The notes: generated from the sequence alone by a model not told the origin. 37,665 nucleotides of DNA from an uncultured Planctomycetaceae bacterium (GCA_937967665.1 CALBSZ010000135.1:1-37665); one strand, 5' to 3'; positions 8,281 through 16,955 are shown, counted from the first letter of the stretch. Numbers and translations: made by a program.

Positions 8281-9468
8281 ATGTCCCGGATCACGCAATA
8301 TGTCTTGATGGAGCTGCTGAAGGTTTTCATCATTGCGCTGACGGGCATGACGGTGATCATGTTACTGGCAGGGTTGGCGCAGGAGGCGGTTCGTCAAAAC
8401 CTGGGCCCCGGCCCGATACTCAAGTTGCTGCCGTTTGTGCTGCCCGATGCCCTGCGCTTTGCCGTTCCGGGAACCATGCTGTTTGCCACTTGCATGGTGT
8501 TTGGCCGCATGGCGGCGTCCAACGAGATCGTCGCCGTCAAGTCGCTGGGCGTGTCTCCGATGACGGTGATTAAGCCGGCGCTGGTGCTGGCTATGGTAGT
8601 GAGCTGTATCGCGGTGTGGCTGAACGACGTGGCCGTGTCGTGGGGTCGATCGGGCATCCACCGCGTGGTCCTGCAATCGGTGGAAGAGATTGTGTACGGG
8701 ATGTTGCGCACGAATCGCTCGTTCAGCAACAAGAACTTTGCCATCAATGTCAAACGTGTTGAAGGGAAGACCTTGCATCGCGTGACCATGACGATGCACG
8801 CGAAAGGAGACCGTCCACCGGTGATCATCACGGCGGACGAAGCCGAGTTTTCGTCCGACCTGGAGCATGACACGCTGATTGTTTATCTCACTCGCGGAGC
8901 GATCGAAGTGGGCGACGACGCCTTGATGGAGTTTCCCGATACGATACCTTACGAGATCCCGCTCTCCGACGCGTCTCGCCGCGGCCCCGCCGGCAAGGGT
9001 CCTTCCGATTTTGCCTGGGGCGAGATTCCCGGAGAGATCCGGGCGCAGCGCAAGGACATCGAGCAGGTCGAGCAGAAGCTGGCGACGACCGCGGCCTACC
9101 AAATGATCTCGGGGGATTTTACGGGACTGCTCGGGGATGAATGGTCTGGTTTGCAGACGCAGTTGAGGCACGCGCGCGAGCGACTCTACCGGCTTTATAC
9201 AGAACGCTGGCGGCGATGGGCAAATGGGTTCAGTTGTTTCTTTTTCGTGCTGGTCGGCGCGCCGTTGGCGATCCATTTCCGCAACGCCGATGTGTGGAGT
9301 ACGTTTGGGAAAAGCTTTCTGCCGATACTCGGTATCTATTACCCCCTGCTGATGTTCGGAGTGGACCGCGCCAAGTCGGGCGAGTTGCCGCCGTATTCCG
9401 TCTGGCTGGGCAACGGTATCCTGCTGATCGTGGCCCTGCTGCTGTTACGTAAGATCCACCGCTATTGA
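8281..9468 (+). CDS. LptF/LptG (YjgP/YjgQ) family permease
   Basis: Inner-membrane permease of the YjgP/YjgQ family. In Gram-negative bacteria LptF and LptG work with the LptB ATPase to extract lipopolysaccharide and hand it to LptC. The 395 residues show the family layout: three N-terminal membrane helices (about 13-33, 58-78, 97-115), a large periplasmic beta-jellyroll (about 120-310), and three C-terminal helices (about 312-332, 340-360, 372-391). The typical MAASNEIVAVKSLGVSP cytoplasmic loop follows helix 2. The jellyroll carries a longer than usual charged insertion (RKDIEQVEQKL...) just before helix 4. Normally lptF and lptG are adjacent, but only one is here; the partner may lie elsewhere. 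The start is ATG 8281 with GAGGGAG upstream. A flippase gene follows 57 bases later, suggesting joint work on envelope glycolipids. Confidence 0.9.
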   Translation: MSRITQYVLMELLKVFIIALTGMTVIMLLAGLAQEAVRQNLGPGPILKLLPFVLPDALRFAVPGTMLFATCMVFGRMAASNEIVAVKSLGVSPMTVIKPALVLAMVVSCIAVWLNDVAVSWGRSGIHRVVLQSVEEIVYGMLRTNRSFSNKNFAINVKRVEGKTLHRVTMTMHAKGDRPPVIITADEAEFSSDLEHDTLIVYLTRGAIEVGDDALMEFPDTIPYEIPLSDASRRGPAGKGPSDFAWGEIPGEIRAQRKDIEQVEQKLATTAAYQMISGDFTGLLGDEWSGLQTQLRHARERLYRLYTERWRRWANGFSCFFFVLVGAPLAIHFRNADVWSTFGKSFLPILGIYYPLLMFGVDRAKSGELPPYSVWLGNGILLIVALLLLRKIHRY

Positions 9469-9525
9469 ATCGCGTTCGCATCGGCACAGTGAAACATCGA
9501 GCCGCCTGTGCGAAGGGGTGGATGC

Positions 9526-11034
9526 ATGACCAAAAGCATTTTCGAGGTGTCCCGGGCCGCTACGCGCGTTGTTTTCGCGGCGCAATTGGCAACTCAGATC
9601 ATCGCCGTCCTGTCGCTGGCGATCTTGTACCGCTTGTTGCAGCCAGCGGATTTCGGTTTGCTCGGCATGGCCGTGCCGCTGGTCATGTTGCCACGGATGC
9701 TGGCCAATTCCGGCATCCATGCCGCCGCCGTCCAGCAGAGTCGGCTCAGCAGCGAACAGCTCTCGTCGTTGTTCTGGTGGAACTTGAGCGCCGGCTGCGT
9801 TGCCGCGGCGATGACCGCGGCTGGCGCTGTTCCGCTGGCGGCGATCTACAAGGTGGCGGAGTTGGCGGAGATCGGCTGGTGGCTGGCCGGGACGTCGATC
9901 CTGGCGGCAGTGGTGTCCCAGTATCAGACCCGATTGGAACGCGAACTGCGGATCGGTCGCGTGGCCGTATCTCGGTTGGCGGCCATGGTCGCCGGCTGCC
10001 TGACCGCGGTGGCGGCTGCCCAGGCCAACTTTGGTGTCTGGGCGCTGGTCATGCAGATGTATGCCGAACTCTTTTTCCTGTCTGTGTTCTTGTTCGCGGC
10101 GGGTTGGTGGATTCCGAATTGGCCCTGGCAAGGACAATCGGTGAGAGGGTTGCTCCGTTTCGGCGGCTACTACTCGCTGAGCGGGCTGCTGTTCTACGTC
10201 GCGCAGAATGCCGACAAGGTGATTCTCGCCGTGGCCATCGGTTCGACGCGAACCGGTCAGGCGTTCATCGGTATGTATACGCAGGCGTACAACCTCATGA
10301 TGAAGCCGGTCTATTTCGTCAGCGCTCCGCTTTCCTCGGTCATGCTGCCGATCCTTTCGCAGGCCCATTCGCACACCCAGGCAGCAGATCGCACGGCCGT
10401 TGAAACACTGGCCGTCGGCTACTTCCGTTTGGTATCGATCCTGCTGATGCCCTGTGCTGCCGGACTGTTCGCGACGGCGCCCGATGTCATGTTGTTGTTG
10501 GGCGGCGAATCCTGGTTTGACGCAGGATGGATGTTGATGGCTTTCGCCCCCGCCGCTTTGATTCATGGACACTACAACGTCATGGGCAGCATGTTTGCGG
10601 CCGCGGGCCGCGCCGATCGCCTGCTATTCGGCGCGGCGTTGAGTTGTTTATTGATGATCCAAGGGTACTTTGCGGCAGTGCTGTTCAGCGAGTCGCCTCG
10701 GACCATCGTCCTGGCCATGGCCGCCAGCTACACGTTGATGCTCGTGGTGGTCCTCTTCGTTCCCTATCTGAGCTTTTGTGCGACGACGACGGGCGTGAAG
10801 CCGCTGCGTTTGTTGGGGCAGATGGGACGGCCTTTTTCGCGCGCCGCGATCATGGGCGCCGTCGTGTGGTCTGCCCGCCAGGTGCTGCTGGCCACGAATC
10901 TGGCCGCGACGCCGCGCGTGACGATCCTTGTCATTCTGGGTCTAGTACTTTATGGAGCATTGGCGTTTCCGGATCTGCGCTGGGCCTGCCGTGAACTCGG
11001 GCCGACAGCTAGCAAGTCGTTGCCAGATCTATAG
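9526..11034 (+). CDS. Wzx-like polysaccharide/lipopolysaccharide flippase (MOP superfamily)
   Basis: A 502-residue multi-spanning membrane protein of the oligosaccharide flippase family, expected to move undecaprenyl-linked glycan units across the inner membrane. Hydrophobic segments run along the whole length (about 12-14 helices). Family wording includes LYRLLQPADFGLLGMA near residue 40, RFGGYYSLSGLLFYVAQNADKVILA in the middle and MYTQAYNLMMKPVYFVSAPLSSVMLPILSQ after it. This is the WzxC/TuaB branch often annotated as lipopolysaccharide biosynthesis protein. ATG 9526 is preferred over an upstream GTG (9508) because AAGGGG lies a few bases before it. It follows the LptF/LptG permease by 57 bases on the same strand. 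No glycosyltransferases accompany it here. Confidence 0.9.
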   Translation: MTKSIFEVSRAATRVVFAAQLATQIIAVLSLAILYRLLQPADFGLLGMAVPLVMLPRMLANSGIHAAAVQQSRLSSEQLSSLFWWNLSAGCVAAAMTAAGAVPLAAIYKVAELAEIGWWLAGTSILAAVVSQYQTRLERELRIGRVAVSRLAAMVAGCLTAVAAAQANFGVWALVMQMYAELFFLSVFLFAAGWWIPNWPWQGQSVRGLLRFGGYYSLSGLLFYVAQNADKVILAVAIGSTRTGQAFIGMYTQAYNLMMKPVYFVSAPLSSVMLPILSQAHSHTQAADRTAVETLAVGYFRLVSILLMPCAAGLFATAPDVMLLLGGESWFDAGWMLMAFAPAALIHGHYNVMGSMFAAAGRADRLLFGAALSCLLMIQGYFAAVLFSESPRTIVLAMAASYTLMLVVVLFVPYLSFCATTTGVKPLRLLGQMGRPFSRAAIMGAVVWSARQVLLATNLAATPRVTILVILGLVLYGALAFPDLRWACRELGPTASKSLPDL

Positions 11035-11094
11035 TTCGCCCAATACTTCGCGAATCGGCGGGCCGCCTTGAAAGAAGAATGCTGGAGTCCTTTG

Positions 11095-11124
11095 TTGACC
11101 GACGCGCGCCGCAAAGGTTACGAT
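11095..11124 (+). promoter_or_regulatory. Possible promoter upstream of the first hemerythrin-like gene
   Basis: TTGACC (11095-11100), 18-base spacer, TACGAT (11119-11124). It would give a leader of about 160 bases before the ATG at 11292. The -35 match is good and the -10 fair. Confidence 0.33.
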
Positions 11125-11291
11125 ACATGGGTGCCATTAAGCTGCTTTCGCCAGTCAGCATCCTTCATATCGTAGTGACTTTGTTCGCGATCGACGCCGA
11201 ACTCATTGCCACCCCGCGTGGCAGGAATTTTTCCGGGGATCACACCGGGATCAGTTGAGGCCGTTCGAGTTTATTGCTTAAGGAGCACGCC

Positions 11292-11798
11292 ATGGCAACT
11301 GTTCACGCATCATCGAATGCCAAAGCAACCGCATCGTCCGTGGTAACGGTCAATGCGGCCTTCTTGCAAGAAATCAAGGAAGTCAATCAAGAGCTCTGGA
11401 GCTTGCTCGAGGAATTGCAGTGTCATTGTTTACCTGCGGCCTGCCTCAGCACGCCGCTCGGGGATCTGGCTGTCATGTTGAGCGAACTGCGCGACCAGAT
11501 TGCCTTGCATTTTGCTCTCGAGGAAGCCTACGGTTACTTTGATGAACCTGTCTTCGTGGAACCGCGCCTCTGCCGCCATGCAGCCAGCCTGCGCCAGGAA
11601 CATCAGAGTTTGTACTTGATGATTTCTGAATTAGTCGACGTCGCCGAAGACTATCAGTTTCGCGGCGCGATGCCACACCAGATCACCGTGCTGTGCAATC
11701 AGTTCCTGGCGTTTTACGACCAATTGCAGGCACACGAAGCCCGCGAAAACGACCTCATCATGCAGGCTTACGAAGACGATATCGGCGTGGGTGACTAA
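11292..11798 (+). CDS. Hemerythrin-like HHE-domain protein
   Basis: A 168-residue, mostly helical cytoplasmic protein resembling hemerythrin HHE cation-binding domains, which bind a diiron centre and sense, carry or reduce O2, NO or related species. Candidate ligands are H73 and E77 (HFALEE), H104 (RQEHQSLY), and H148 with E152/D154 (AHEARENDLIMQAY). The first 20 residues are low-complexity (Ala/Ser/Thr). The start is firm: ATG 11292 follows AAGGAG (11279-11284), while a TTG at 11274 lies upstream of that site. The C-terminal wording HExxExDLIMQAYEDDIG is echoed in the second hemerythrin-like gene at 16506 (HEQAETELMHEAFYQDIG), so the two look like paralogs. A response regulator follows 130 bases downstream under its own promoter. 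Not all canonical ligands can be assigned, so metal binding is inferred. Confidence 0.78.
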   Translation: MATVHASSNAKATASSVVTVNAAFLQEIKEVNQELWSLLEELQCHCLPAACLSTPLGDLAVMLSELRDQIALHFALEEAYGYFDEPVFVEPRLCRHAASLRQEHQSLYLMISELVDVAEDYQFRGAMPHQITVLCNQFLAFYDQLQAHEARENDLIMQAYEDDIGVGD

Positions 11799-11846
11799 AT
11801 CGTCCGGGATGGATCGAAGAGAACGATTTTGACGATCATTCGACCG

Positions 11847-11875
11847 TTGAGTGTTCGGGGAATGTAGCGTATTCT
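11847..11875 (+). promoter_or_regulatory. Predicted sigma70-type promoter for the response regulator
   Basis: TTGAGT (11847-11852), 17-base spacer, TATTCT (11870-11875). It argues against the upstream TTG start at 11851, which would fall inside the -35 box, and places transcription start near 11882, ahead of the GTG 11929 and ATG 11965 starts. Confidence 0.42.
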
Positions 11876-11928
11876 TAAATCATGCATTTCCAGGAACCAA
11901 GTCGGAGACGAGAGAGGACAGGGCTACT

Positions 11929-12390
11929 GTGATTGAATCTCACTCACGTACCATTGGGCGACCGATGGAAATTCTTCTGGTAGAAGACAGTCTGACCGAT
12001 GCGTCGCTCACCATCGGCGCATTGAAGCGAGGCGACATCCAACATCGCCTCACCCTGGTTCGCGACGGTGAAGAGGCAATACAGTTCCTTCACAAGGAAG
12101 CGCACTTTGTGCGGGCGCCGCGTCCCGATCTGATCCTGCTGGACCTGCTGCTGCCCAAGAGAAGCGGTATCGAGGTTCTCCGCGATGTAAAGGACGATTT
12201 CGACCTGAAGAACATTCCCGTTGTCGTGCTTACGGCATCGGACTCCGAAGAAACGAAGCTGGATTGCGAGGAACTGAATGTCGACGCGTTCATCGTGAAG
12301 CCGGTGAATATGGAGAAATTCCTGTCGGTGGTTCGGCAGTTGCGAAAACACTTGCTGGCCGACGTGATTCTCCCCGCCTCGGTCGGATAG
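11929..12390 (+). CDS. Single-domain response regulator, Rcp1-like
   Basis: A 153-residue receiver domain with no output domain. Motifs are EILLVEDS (acidic pocket), LILLDLLLPKRSG (phospho-acceptor Asp), VVVLTASDS (switch Thr) and AFIVKPVN (conserved Lys). The long linker between the second strand and the acceptor region is typical of Rcp1, the regulator paired with cyanobacterial phytochrome. Such proteins usually transmit signals by protein contact. The start is a choice between GTG 11929, giving a short SHSRTIGRP lead, and ATG 11965 right at MEILLVED. GTG is preferred because receivers of this type usually have a short lead ending in RPxEILLVED and AGAGGACAGGG lies upstream. No histidine kinase is nearby. 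It sits behind a hemerythrin-like gene, so an oxygen or NO input is possible but unproven. Confidence 0.88.
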   Translation: MIESHSRTIGRPMEILLVEDSLTDASLTIGALKRGDIQHRLTLVRDGEEAIQFLHKEAHFVRAPRPDLILLDLLLPKRSGIEVLRDVKDDFDLKNIPVVVLTASDSEETKLDCEELNVDAFIVKPVNMEKFLSVVRQLRKHLLADVILPASVG

Positions 12391-12568
12391 CCGCGAGGCG
12401 ACGATGCTGTGCGGATTCTCGTGTGCGAAACGCAGGCCCTGCGGCGCGTTGAATCGCCCCTGTCCTGCCACCACACACGCCGTTTCCTGCTGACCACGCC
12501 GCAGAGATCCGCCAGTCGAGTAAACTGGTCGAGTAAACGGATGGTGTTGCGGGAGTCCGGAATACAGC

Positions 12569-13672
12569 ATGAGTCACGAATGGTCGCGGCGGAGTTTTCT
12601 GGAGCGGGTTGGCAGTGCCCTGGGCGCGTTGGGCGGTGTTGCCGCATGGGGCGCGGAACCGACGCCGACGAACCAGCAGATCACCAGCATGGGACTGGTA
12701 ATCTATTGCCGGCGGATCAAGGCCGCGAGGCTCAAAACTGCCCGTCCCCCCTTCGACCTTTATCAGCCGTCGCACTTCCTGGACGAATGCATTCGATCCG
12801 GCGCGGGTGGCATGCAGGTTGACCTGAGTGCCTTGTCCGAAGCGGCGGCCGAGGCTATCCGCGAGCGTGCCAGGCAATCGGATCGATTCGTCGAAGCGAT
12901 CATCAGCCTGCCGAAAGACGACTCGGACCTGGATCGGTTTGAGCATGCTGTTCGGATCAGTCGCCGAGCCGGTGCCGAAGTCGCGCGCACGACCATTATT
13001 CCCGGCCGCCGCTACGAACGATTCAAGTCGCTGGAGGATTTCCGAACCTTCGAACGTGCCGGAGAACAGAGTGTACGCCGCGCGATTCCGGTCCTGGAAC
13101 GCCACCGCGTGAAACTGGCAATCGAGAATCACAAGGACCAGCGTAACGACGAGCGATTGCGGTTGTTCGAACGAATTGATCACGAGTACGTTGGGGCCTG
13201 TGTGGATACGGGCAACAGTGTCGCGCTGCTGGAAGACGCGCTGGAAACTGTCAAGGCATTTGCCCCGTGGGCACACAGCGTCCACTTGAAAGATCAGGCC
13301 GTTCAGCGCGTCCCCACAGGATTCCTGCTGGCCGATATTCCGGTCGGGCAAGGCTCTCTCGACTTGCCGGCCATTGTTCAGGTGTTGCAAGCTGCGCGGC
13401 CCGGCATTCATTTCTCCTTGGAACTCATCACACGCGACCCGCTGCACGTTCCTTGCTTGACAGACGCCTATTTCCGTCTCTTCGACGACTTGCCGGCGCG
13501 TGATGTGGCGCGGGCCGTGAGCTTCGTCGAACGCCATGGGGCCGCGTCGCTGCCGCGGGTCAGCGGGCTTTCCGACGACGAACAGTTGGCCCGCGAAAGC
13601 CGGAACGTGCGCGAGAGCATTCGCTATGCGGCCGAGAACCTGGCATTGCGGCCGCCACCGCGATCTCCATAA
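12569..13672 (+). CDS. Sugar phosphate isomerase/epimerase-like TIM-barrel protein, exported
   Basis: A 367-residue member of the xylose isomerase-like TIM-barrel (AP endonuclease 2) superfamily. The N-terminus has a Tat-like signal (SRRSFLERVGSALGALGG, cleavage near residue 28 after AWGA), so it is likely periplasmic, as often in planctomycetes. Barrel wording includes AIENHKDQ near residue 190, where the Glu is a usual metal ligand, GACVDTGNSVALLEDAL, HSVHLKDQAV and FSLELITRDP near the end. It is followed 13 bases later by a Gfo/Idh/MocA-type gene with its own Tat signal, a common planctomycete pairing implied in keto-sugar or inositol-like metabolism. ATG 12569 follows a weak GGA-type site. 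The exact sugar substrate cannot be read from the sequence. Confidence 0.87.
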   Translation: MSHEWSRRSFLERVGSALGALGGVAAWGAEPTPTNQQITSMGLVIYCRRIKAARLKTARPPFDLYQPSHFLDECIRSGAGGMQVDLSALSEAAAEAIRERARQSDRFVEAIISLPKDDSDLDRFEHAVRISRRAGAEVARTTIIPGRRYERFKSLEDFRTFERAGEQSVRRAIPVLERHRVKLAIENHKDQRNDERLRLFERIDHEYVGACVDTGNSVALLEDALETVKAFAPWAHSVHLKDQAVQRVPTGFLLADIPVGQGSLDLPAIVQVLQAARPGIHFSLELITRDPLHVPCLTDAYFRLFDDLPARDVARAVSFVERHGAASLPRVSGLSDDEQLARESRNVRESIRYAAENLALRPPPRSP

Positions 13673-13685
13673 CAGGAAAGCAGCC

Positions 13686-15049
13686 ATGAAGTCCACTCGA
13701 CGGCATTTTCTGCAGGGCGCGCTGGCGACAGCAACCCTGTCGTCCACGGTGCTCGGGGCCCAGCGCGCTCCTGATGCCAACGATCAGATTCGGATTGGCG
13801 TGATCGGGTGCGGTGTTCGCGGCAAGTATCTAATTGGTAACCTGCCGGCCTCCGCTCGCGTGGTGGCGATTTGCGATTGCGCCACATCCCGGATGGCGGA
13901 TACTCTGCTGCCTCGAGGCCCGTTCGTGCAGGTGCTGGAGCGATTCCGCACGACCGACGCGCTTCGCTGTAACCAGTATCAGGATTATCGGAAGATGATC
14001 GACAAAGAACGGCTGGACGCAGTGATCATTGCGACGCCGGACCACCATCACACACTGGCCGCGATGCTGGTAATGTCGGCAAACCTGGACGTGTACGTGG
14101 AATATCCGCTAACGGTTTCGATCCAGGAAGGCCGTCAGCAGGCGGATCTGGTGACGAGGACCGGTCGAGTGCTGCAGGTGGGAAGCCAGCAGCGATCGAT
14201 GGAACTGAACCAGATGGGCTGCGAATTCATCCGTCAGGGCGGTCTCGGCAAGATCGTCAAGGTCGAACTTCCAAACTATCCCGGGCCGATCGCCAACCCC
14301 GCATACCCCGCGGAACCCGTTCCCAACGGCTTGAACTGGGATCTGTTTCTCGGGCCGACCGCCATGCGAGCCCACAACCGGCACCTGTGGATCAAGGATG
14401 CGTTTAAGGTTGGCGAATTGACGTGGCGAGGCTGTTTCGAGACTACTCGGGACATTTGATGGCAAACTGGGGGGCCCATAGTATCGACATGGTGCAATAT
14501 GCCTTAGCCCGCGACGATTCCGGACCGGTTTACGTACGCGCGTTTCGCCCGACGGATGCGGATGCAATGTGGAAACCGTGGAAGCCGAAAACTCCGGCGC
14601 CGACGTCCGCCGAGGAAACTCGATTCTGGCCGGTGGAAATGCGCTACGACGATGGCGTAGCGATTCATTTCACGAACGAGATCGACCGCATTCGATTCCA
14701 CGGAGAACGGGGCACGATGAGCATGCGCCGCAATGCTTTCGAGGTGGATCCGCCCGAGTTGATGGCGAACAGGCCCGACCCGGCACTCGCCGAAAAATGG
14801 CGGGGCGAAGGACATGTGGCGCGGCCGCATCTGGAAAACTGGCTGGACTGCTTGCGCTCGCGCGCGGTACCCGTTGCGCCGGTGGAAGTGGGACATCGGA
14901 CCGCGACGGTCTGCCATCTGGCCAACATCGCCCGCGAATGCAAACGACCACTCACCTGGGACCCGTTGATCGAGCGTTTCGAGAACGACGACCAGGCCAA
15001 CCGCCTGCTGGAACGTCCCCGCCGCCACGGCTTTGAACTTCCGGTGTGA
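13686..15049 (+). pseudogene. Gfo/Idh/MocA family oxidoreductase, frameshifted
   Basis: Tat-signal NAD(P)-dependent sugar oxidoreductase split over two frames. Frame one runs from ATG 13686 (MKSTRRHFLQGAL..., after AGGAAAG) to a stop at 14459. It contains the Rossmann motif IGVIGCGVRGKYL, VIIATPDHHHT, and EYP where the family has E-K-P. Frame two continues the same protein from about 14430 (RLFRDYSGHLMANWGAHS..., the usual DYSGG-WGAH block) to the stop at 15049. The halves join without overlap loss near 14428-14440, so one missing base, or seven, explains the break. It could be a real inactivating mutation, a sequencing error, or less likely programmed frameshifting; no slippery run is present. 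Upstream is a sugar isomerase 13 bases away. Downstream the convergent PPO gene ends 19 bases on. Confidence 0.85.
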
Positions 15050-15068
15050 CGGGATCGCCACCGGCCCT

Positions 15069-16502
15069 TCAAGCGACGGCCTCGACACTAAGGCATTGGA
15101 CGGCGTTCGCAGCGGCCTGCTCGCCACTGTGAATGCAGTTCGGAATGCCGACTCCGTGATAGGCACTTCCCGCCAGGAAGATCGATTTTAGAGCCGCCAA
15201 CCGCCGCTCAATCCGGTCCACGCGATCGCCGTGACCCAGATAGTACTGCGGCATCGACGCCGGTCGCCGCGCGACATGAGTGACTATCGGATCGCCATGG
15301 ATCTGCAACAGGTCGCGGACCTCTTGCGTCGCCAGCGCGGTGATTTGCTGGTCGTCCAGCGCCAGTAGCTCGGGCTGGTAATCGCCGCCCAGGAAGACGC
15401 GCAGCAGCACATGACCGTCGGGAGCCCGTCCAGCGTATTTGACGCTCGAAAAACTGCAGGACAGGATCTTCCGCTTCTCGATCGCGGGAACCACCACGCC
15501 GAAGCCGTCCAGCGCGTGCTCCAGTTGATCGCGGCGATATCCCAAAGATACGATGACACAGCCGGCGTATTCGATCGCACGCAGCTCCGCCGACAAGCCA
15601 GTGTCCAGATCGTCAAACAAACTCGCCGCAACCCTCGTCGGCGTGGCAACGACAATCGCCCGCGCCGTAAGCGTGCCGTCGTTCGTTTGCAGAGACCAGT
15701 ACGTGTCGTCTTGACGCTGGATGCGGGTGACCGTCGTACCGAGTGCGATGGTGTCGTCCGGAAGCCGGTCGCGTATCGCTTCGATGAAATCTGACATGCC
15801 GAGACGCGGGGCGACAAACATGCTGTAGCGAGCGCCGCCCGAACCGGCGTCGGTTGGTTGAGTGCGGCGTTTTTGACGCAGCATCGCTCGAATCAGGCTG
15901 CCGTGCTGCCGCTCCATTTCCGCGAAACGCGGCATCGTCGACCGGACACTTAAGCGCTCAGGGTCGCCCGTATAAATGCTCCCTACCAGTGGCTGCACCA
16001 GACGGGCGTAAACTTCCTTCCCAAATCGCCGCTTTACGAACGACGCAAGGCTCTCGTCGTCGTCCCGCCTTCGGCGAGGCACCGCGGCTTCCAACGCCAT
16101 CCGCAGCTTTCCCAAGGGGCTCAAGATCGGCGTACGCAGGATTGTTCCGAGCTGACTGGCGGCCATGATGACGTAGCCCGGCTTGCTCTTCTCGAGCCTC
16201 CCCCGGCGAACCACGAAGGCCGAACGATCCGCATCGTTGGTGCGCAGCAGTTCGTCGCCATAGCCGATTCGCTGGCAGAGTTCCGTGGCCCAGGGGACGT
16301 TCGTGATGAAATTATCGGCGGCCCCTTCGATGAGAAAGCCGTCTCGCTGAACCGTTTCCAGGACGCCGCCCAGTCGCGAACTCGATTCCAGCAGCCGCGC
16401 CTGCAATGGCGGCGCCAGTTCGCGCAGCCGATGAATGGCCGACAAACCAGAAATGCCGCCGCCAATCACAACCACGTCCCACAACCGACCGCGAACTTCC
16501 AT
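15069..16502 (-). CDS. hemY: Protoporphyrinogen/coproporphyrinogen oxidase
   Basis: A 477-residue FAD-dependent oxidase of the HemY/PPOX type, which removes six electrons from protoporphyrinogen IX (or coproporphyrinogen III in the coproporphyrin-dependent route) with oxygen. The dinucleotide-binding motif VVIGGGISGLSA is at about residue 11-22, followed by LLESSSRLGGVLETV, the family GFLIEGAADNFI block and, in the middle, RLVQPLVGSIYTGDPERLSVRS. The C-terminal FAD contact LAGSAYHGVGIPNCIHSGEQAA is near 445-470. Length is normal. ATG 16502 lies 3 bases after the stop of the hemerythrin-like gene, so translation is probably coupled. The divergent neighbour is a heme-type radical SAM protein. 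The product ends facing the frameshifted oxidoreductase. I cannot tell protoporphyrin from coproporphyrin specificity by eye. Confidence 0.93.
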   Translation of the reverse strand: MEVRGRLWDVVVIGGGISGLSAIHRLRELAPPLQARLLESSSRLGGVLETVQRDGFLIEGAADNFITNVPWATELCQRIGYGDELLRTNDADRSAFVVRRGRLEKSKPGYVIMAASQLGTILRTPILSPLGKLRMALEAAVPRRRRDDDESLASFVKRRFGKEVYARLVQPLVGSIYTGDPERLSVRSTMPRFAEMERQHGSLIRAMLRQKRRTQPTDAGSGGARYSMFVAPRLGMSDFIEAIRDRLPDDTIALGTTVTRIQRQDDTYWSLQTNDGTLTARAIVVATPTRVAASLFDDLDTGLSAELRAIEYAGCVIVSLGYRRDQLEHALDGFGVVVPAIEKRKILSCSFSSVKYAGRAPDGHVLLRVFLGGDYQPELLALDDQQITALATQEVRDLLQIHGDPIVTHVARRPASMPQYYLGHGDRVDRIERRLAALKSIFLAGSAYHGVGIPNCIHSGEQAAANAVQCLSVEAVA

Positions 16503-16505
16503 GAG

Positions 16506-16955
16506 CTAATCCTCAGCGCCGATATCCTGGTAAAAAGCTTCGTGCATCAGTTCGGTTTCGGCCTGCTCGTGCTGGCAGAAACGCTGGACGAAGGTCGCGT
16601 ACTGCGTCGCCACCCACTCGCGCCAACGGTTGGCCGGCGAACGAGCGACAATGTCTTGCATCGTTTGCAGGTCGCCCAGGAAACGCATATGTTCGGCAAT
16701 CAGGCGTTTGGCGGATGTGTGCAGGCGCGGAGCCTGATCAATAATGTTGTCGAAAAAGCCGTCGAATTGCTCTTCGTGCACGAAATGCTCCAACGCCTCG
16801 CGATGCAGTTCGGAGAAGGCCACCAGGATATCGTGACGCGGGATGCTCCGGTCGTCCAGCTGCAACTGGATTTGTTCCAGAATATCACGCAGGTGATCGT
16901 GTTCTTCCGCAAACGGGTCGAATTTAACGGATTTGGACGTTGCTGAAAAAGTCAT
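16506..16955 (-). CDS. Hemerythrin-like HHE-domain protein, coupled to hemY
   Basis: A 149-residue helical protein of the hemerythrin-like type. Candidate iron ligands are H19/H21 (EEHDHLRD), H51 and H57 (ELHREALEH), H60-E61-E62 (VHEEQFDGFFD), H89 (AEHMRFLGDL) and H129-E133 (QHEQAETEL). This set is closer to a classical hemerythrin ligand set than in the paralog at 11292. The frame opens earlier (16979), but ATG 16955 is preferred: GGAG lies eight bases before it on the minus strand. It is the first gene of a two-gene unit with protoporphyrinogen oxidase, with only 3 bases between stop and start. Likely jobs are oxygen, NO or iron handling connected to heme synthesis, which is inference from context. 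Confidence 0.85.
   Translation of the reverse strand: MTFSATSKSVKFDPFAEEHDHLRDILEQIQLQLDDRSIPRHDILVAFSELHREALEHFVHEEQFDGFFDNIIDQAPRLHTSAKRLIAEHMRFLGDLQTMQDIVARSPANRWREWVATQYATFVQRFCQHEQAETELMHEAFYQDIGAED

Noticed and set aside
12290..13780. 496-codon minus-strand open frame
   Set aside because: Crosses the intergenic gap and lies antisense to the sugar isomerase; no start site or motif.
14423..15049. Independent gene for the C-terminal half of the Gfo/Idh protein
   Set aside because: It lacks a Rossmann domain and a ribosome-binding site and continues exactly where the upstream frame breaks, so a frameshift is the simpler reading.
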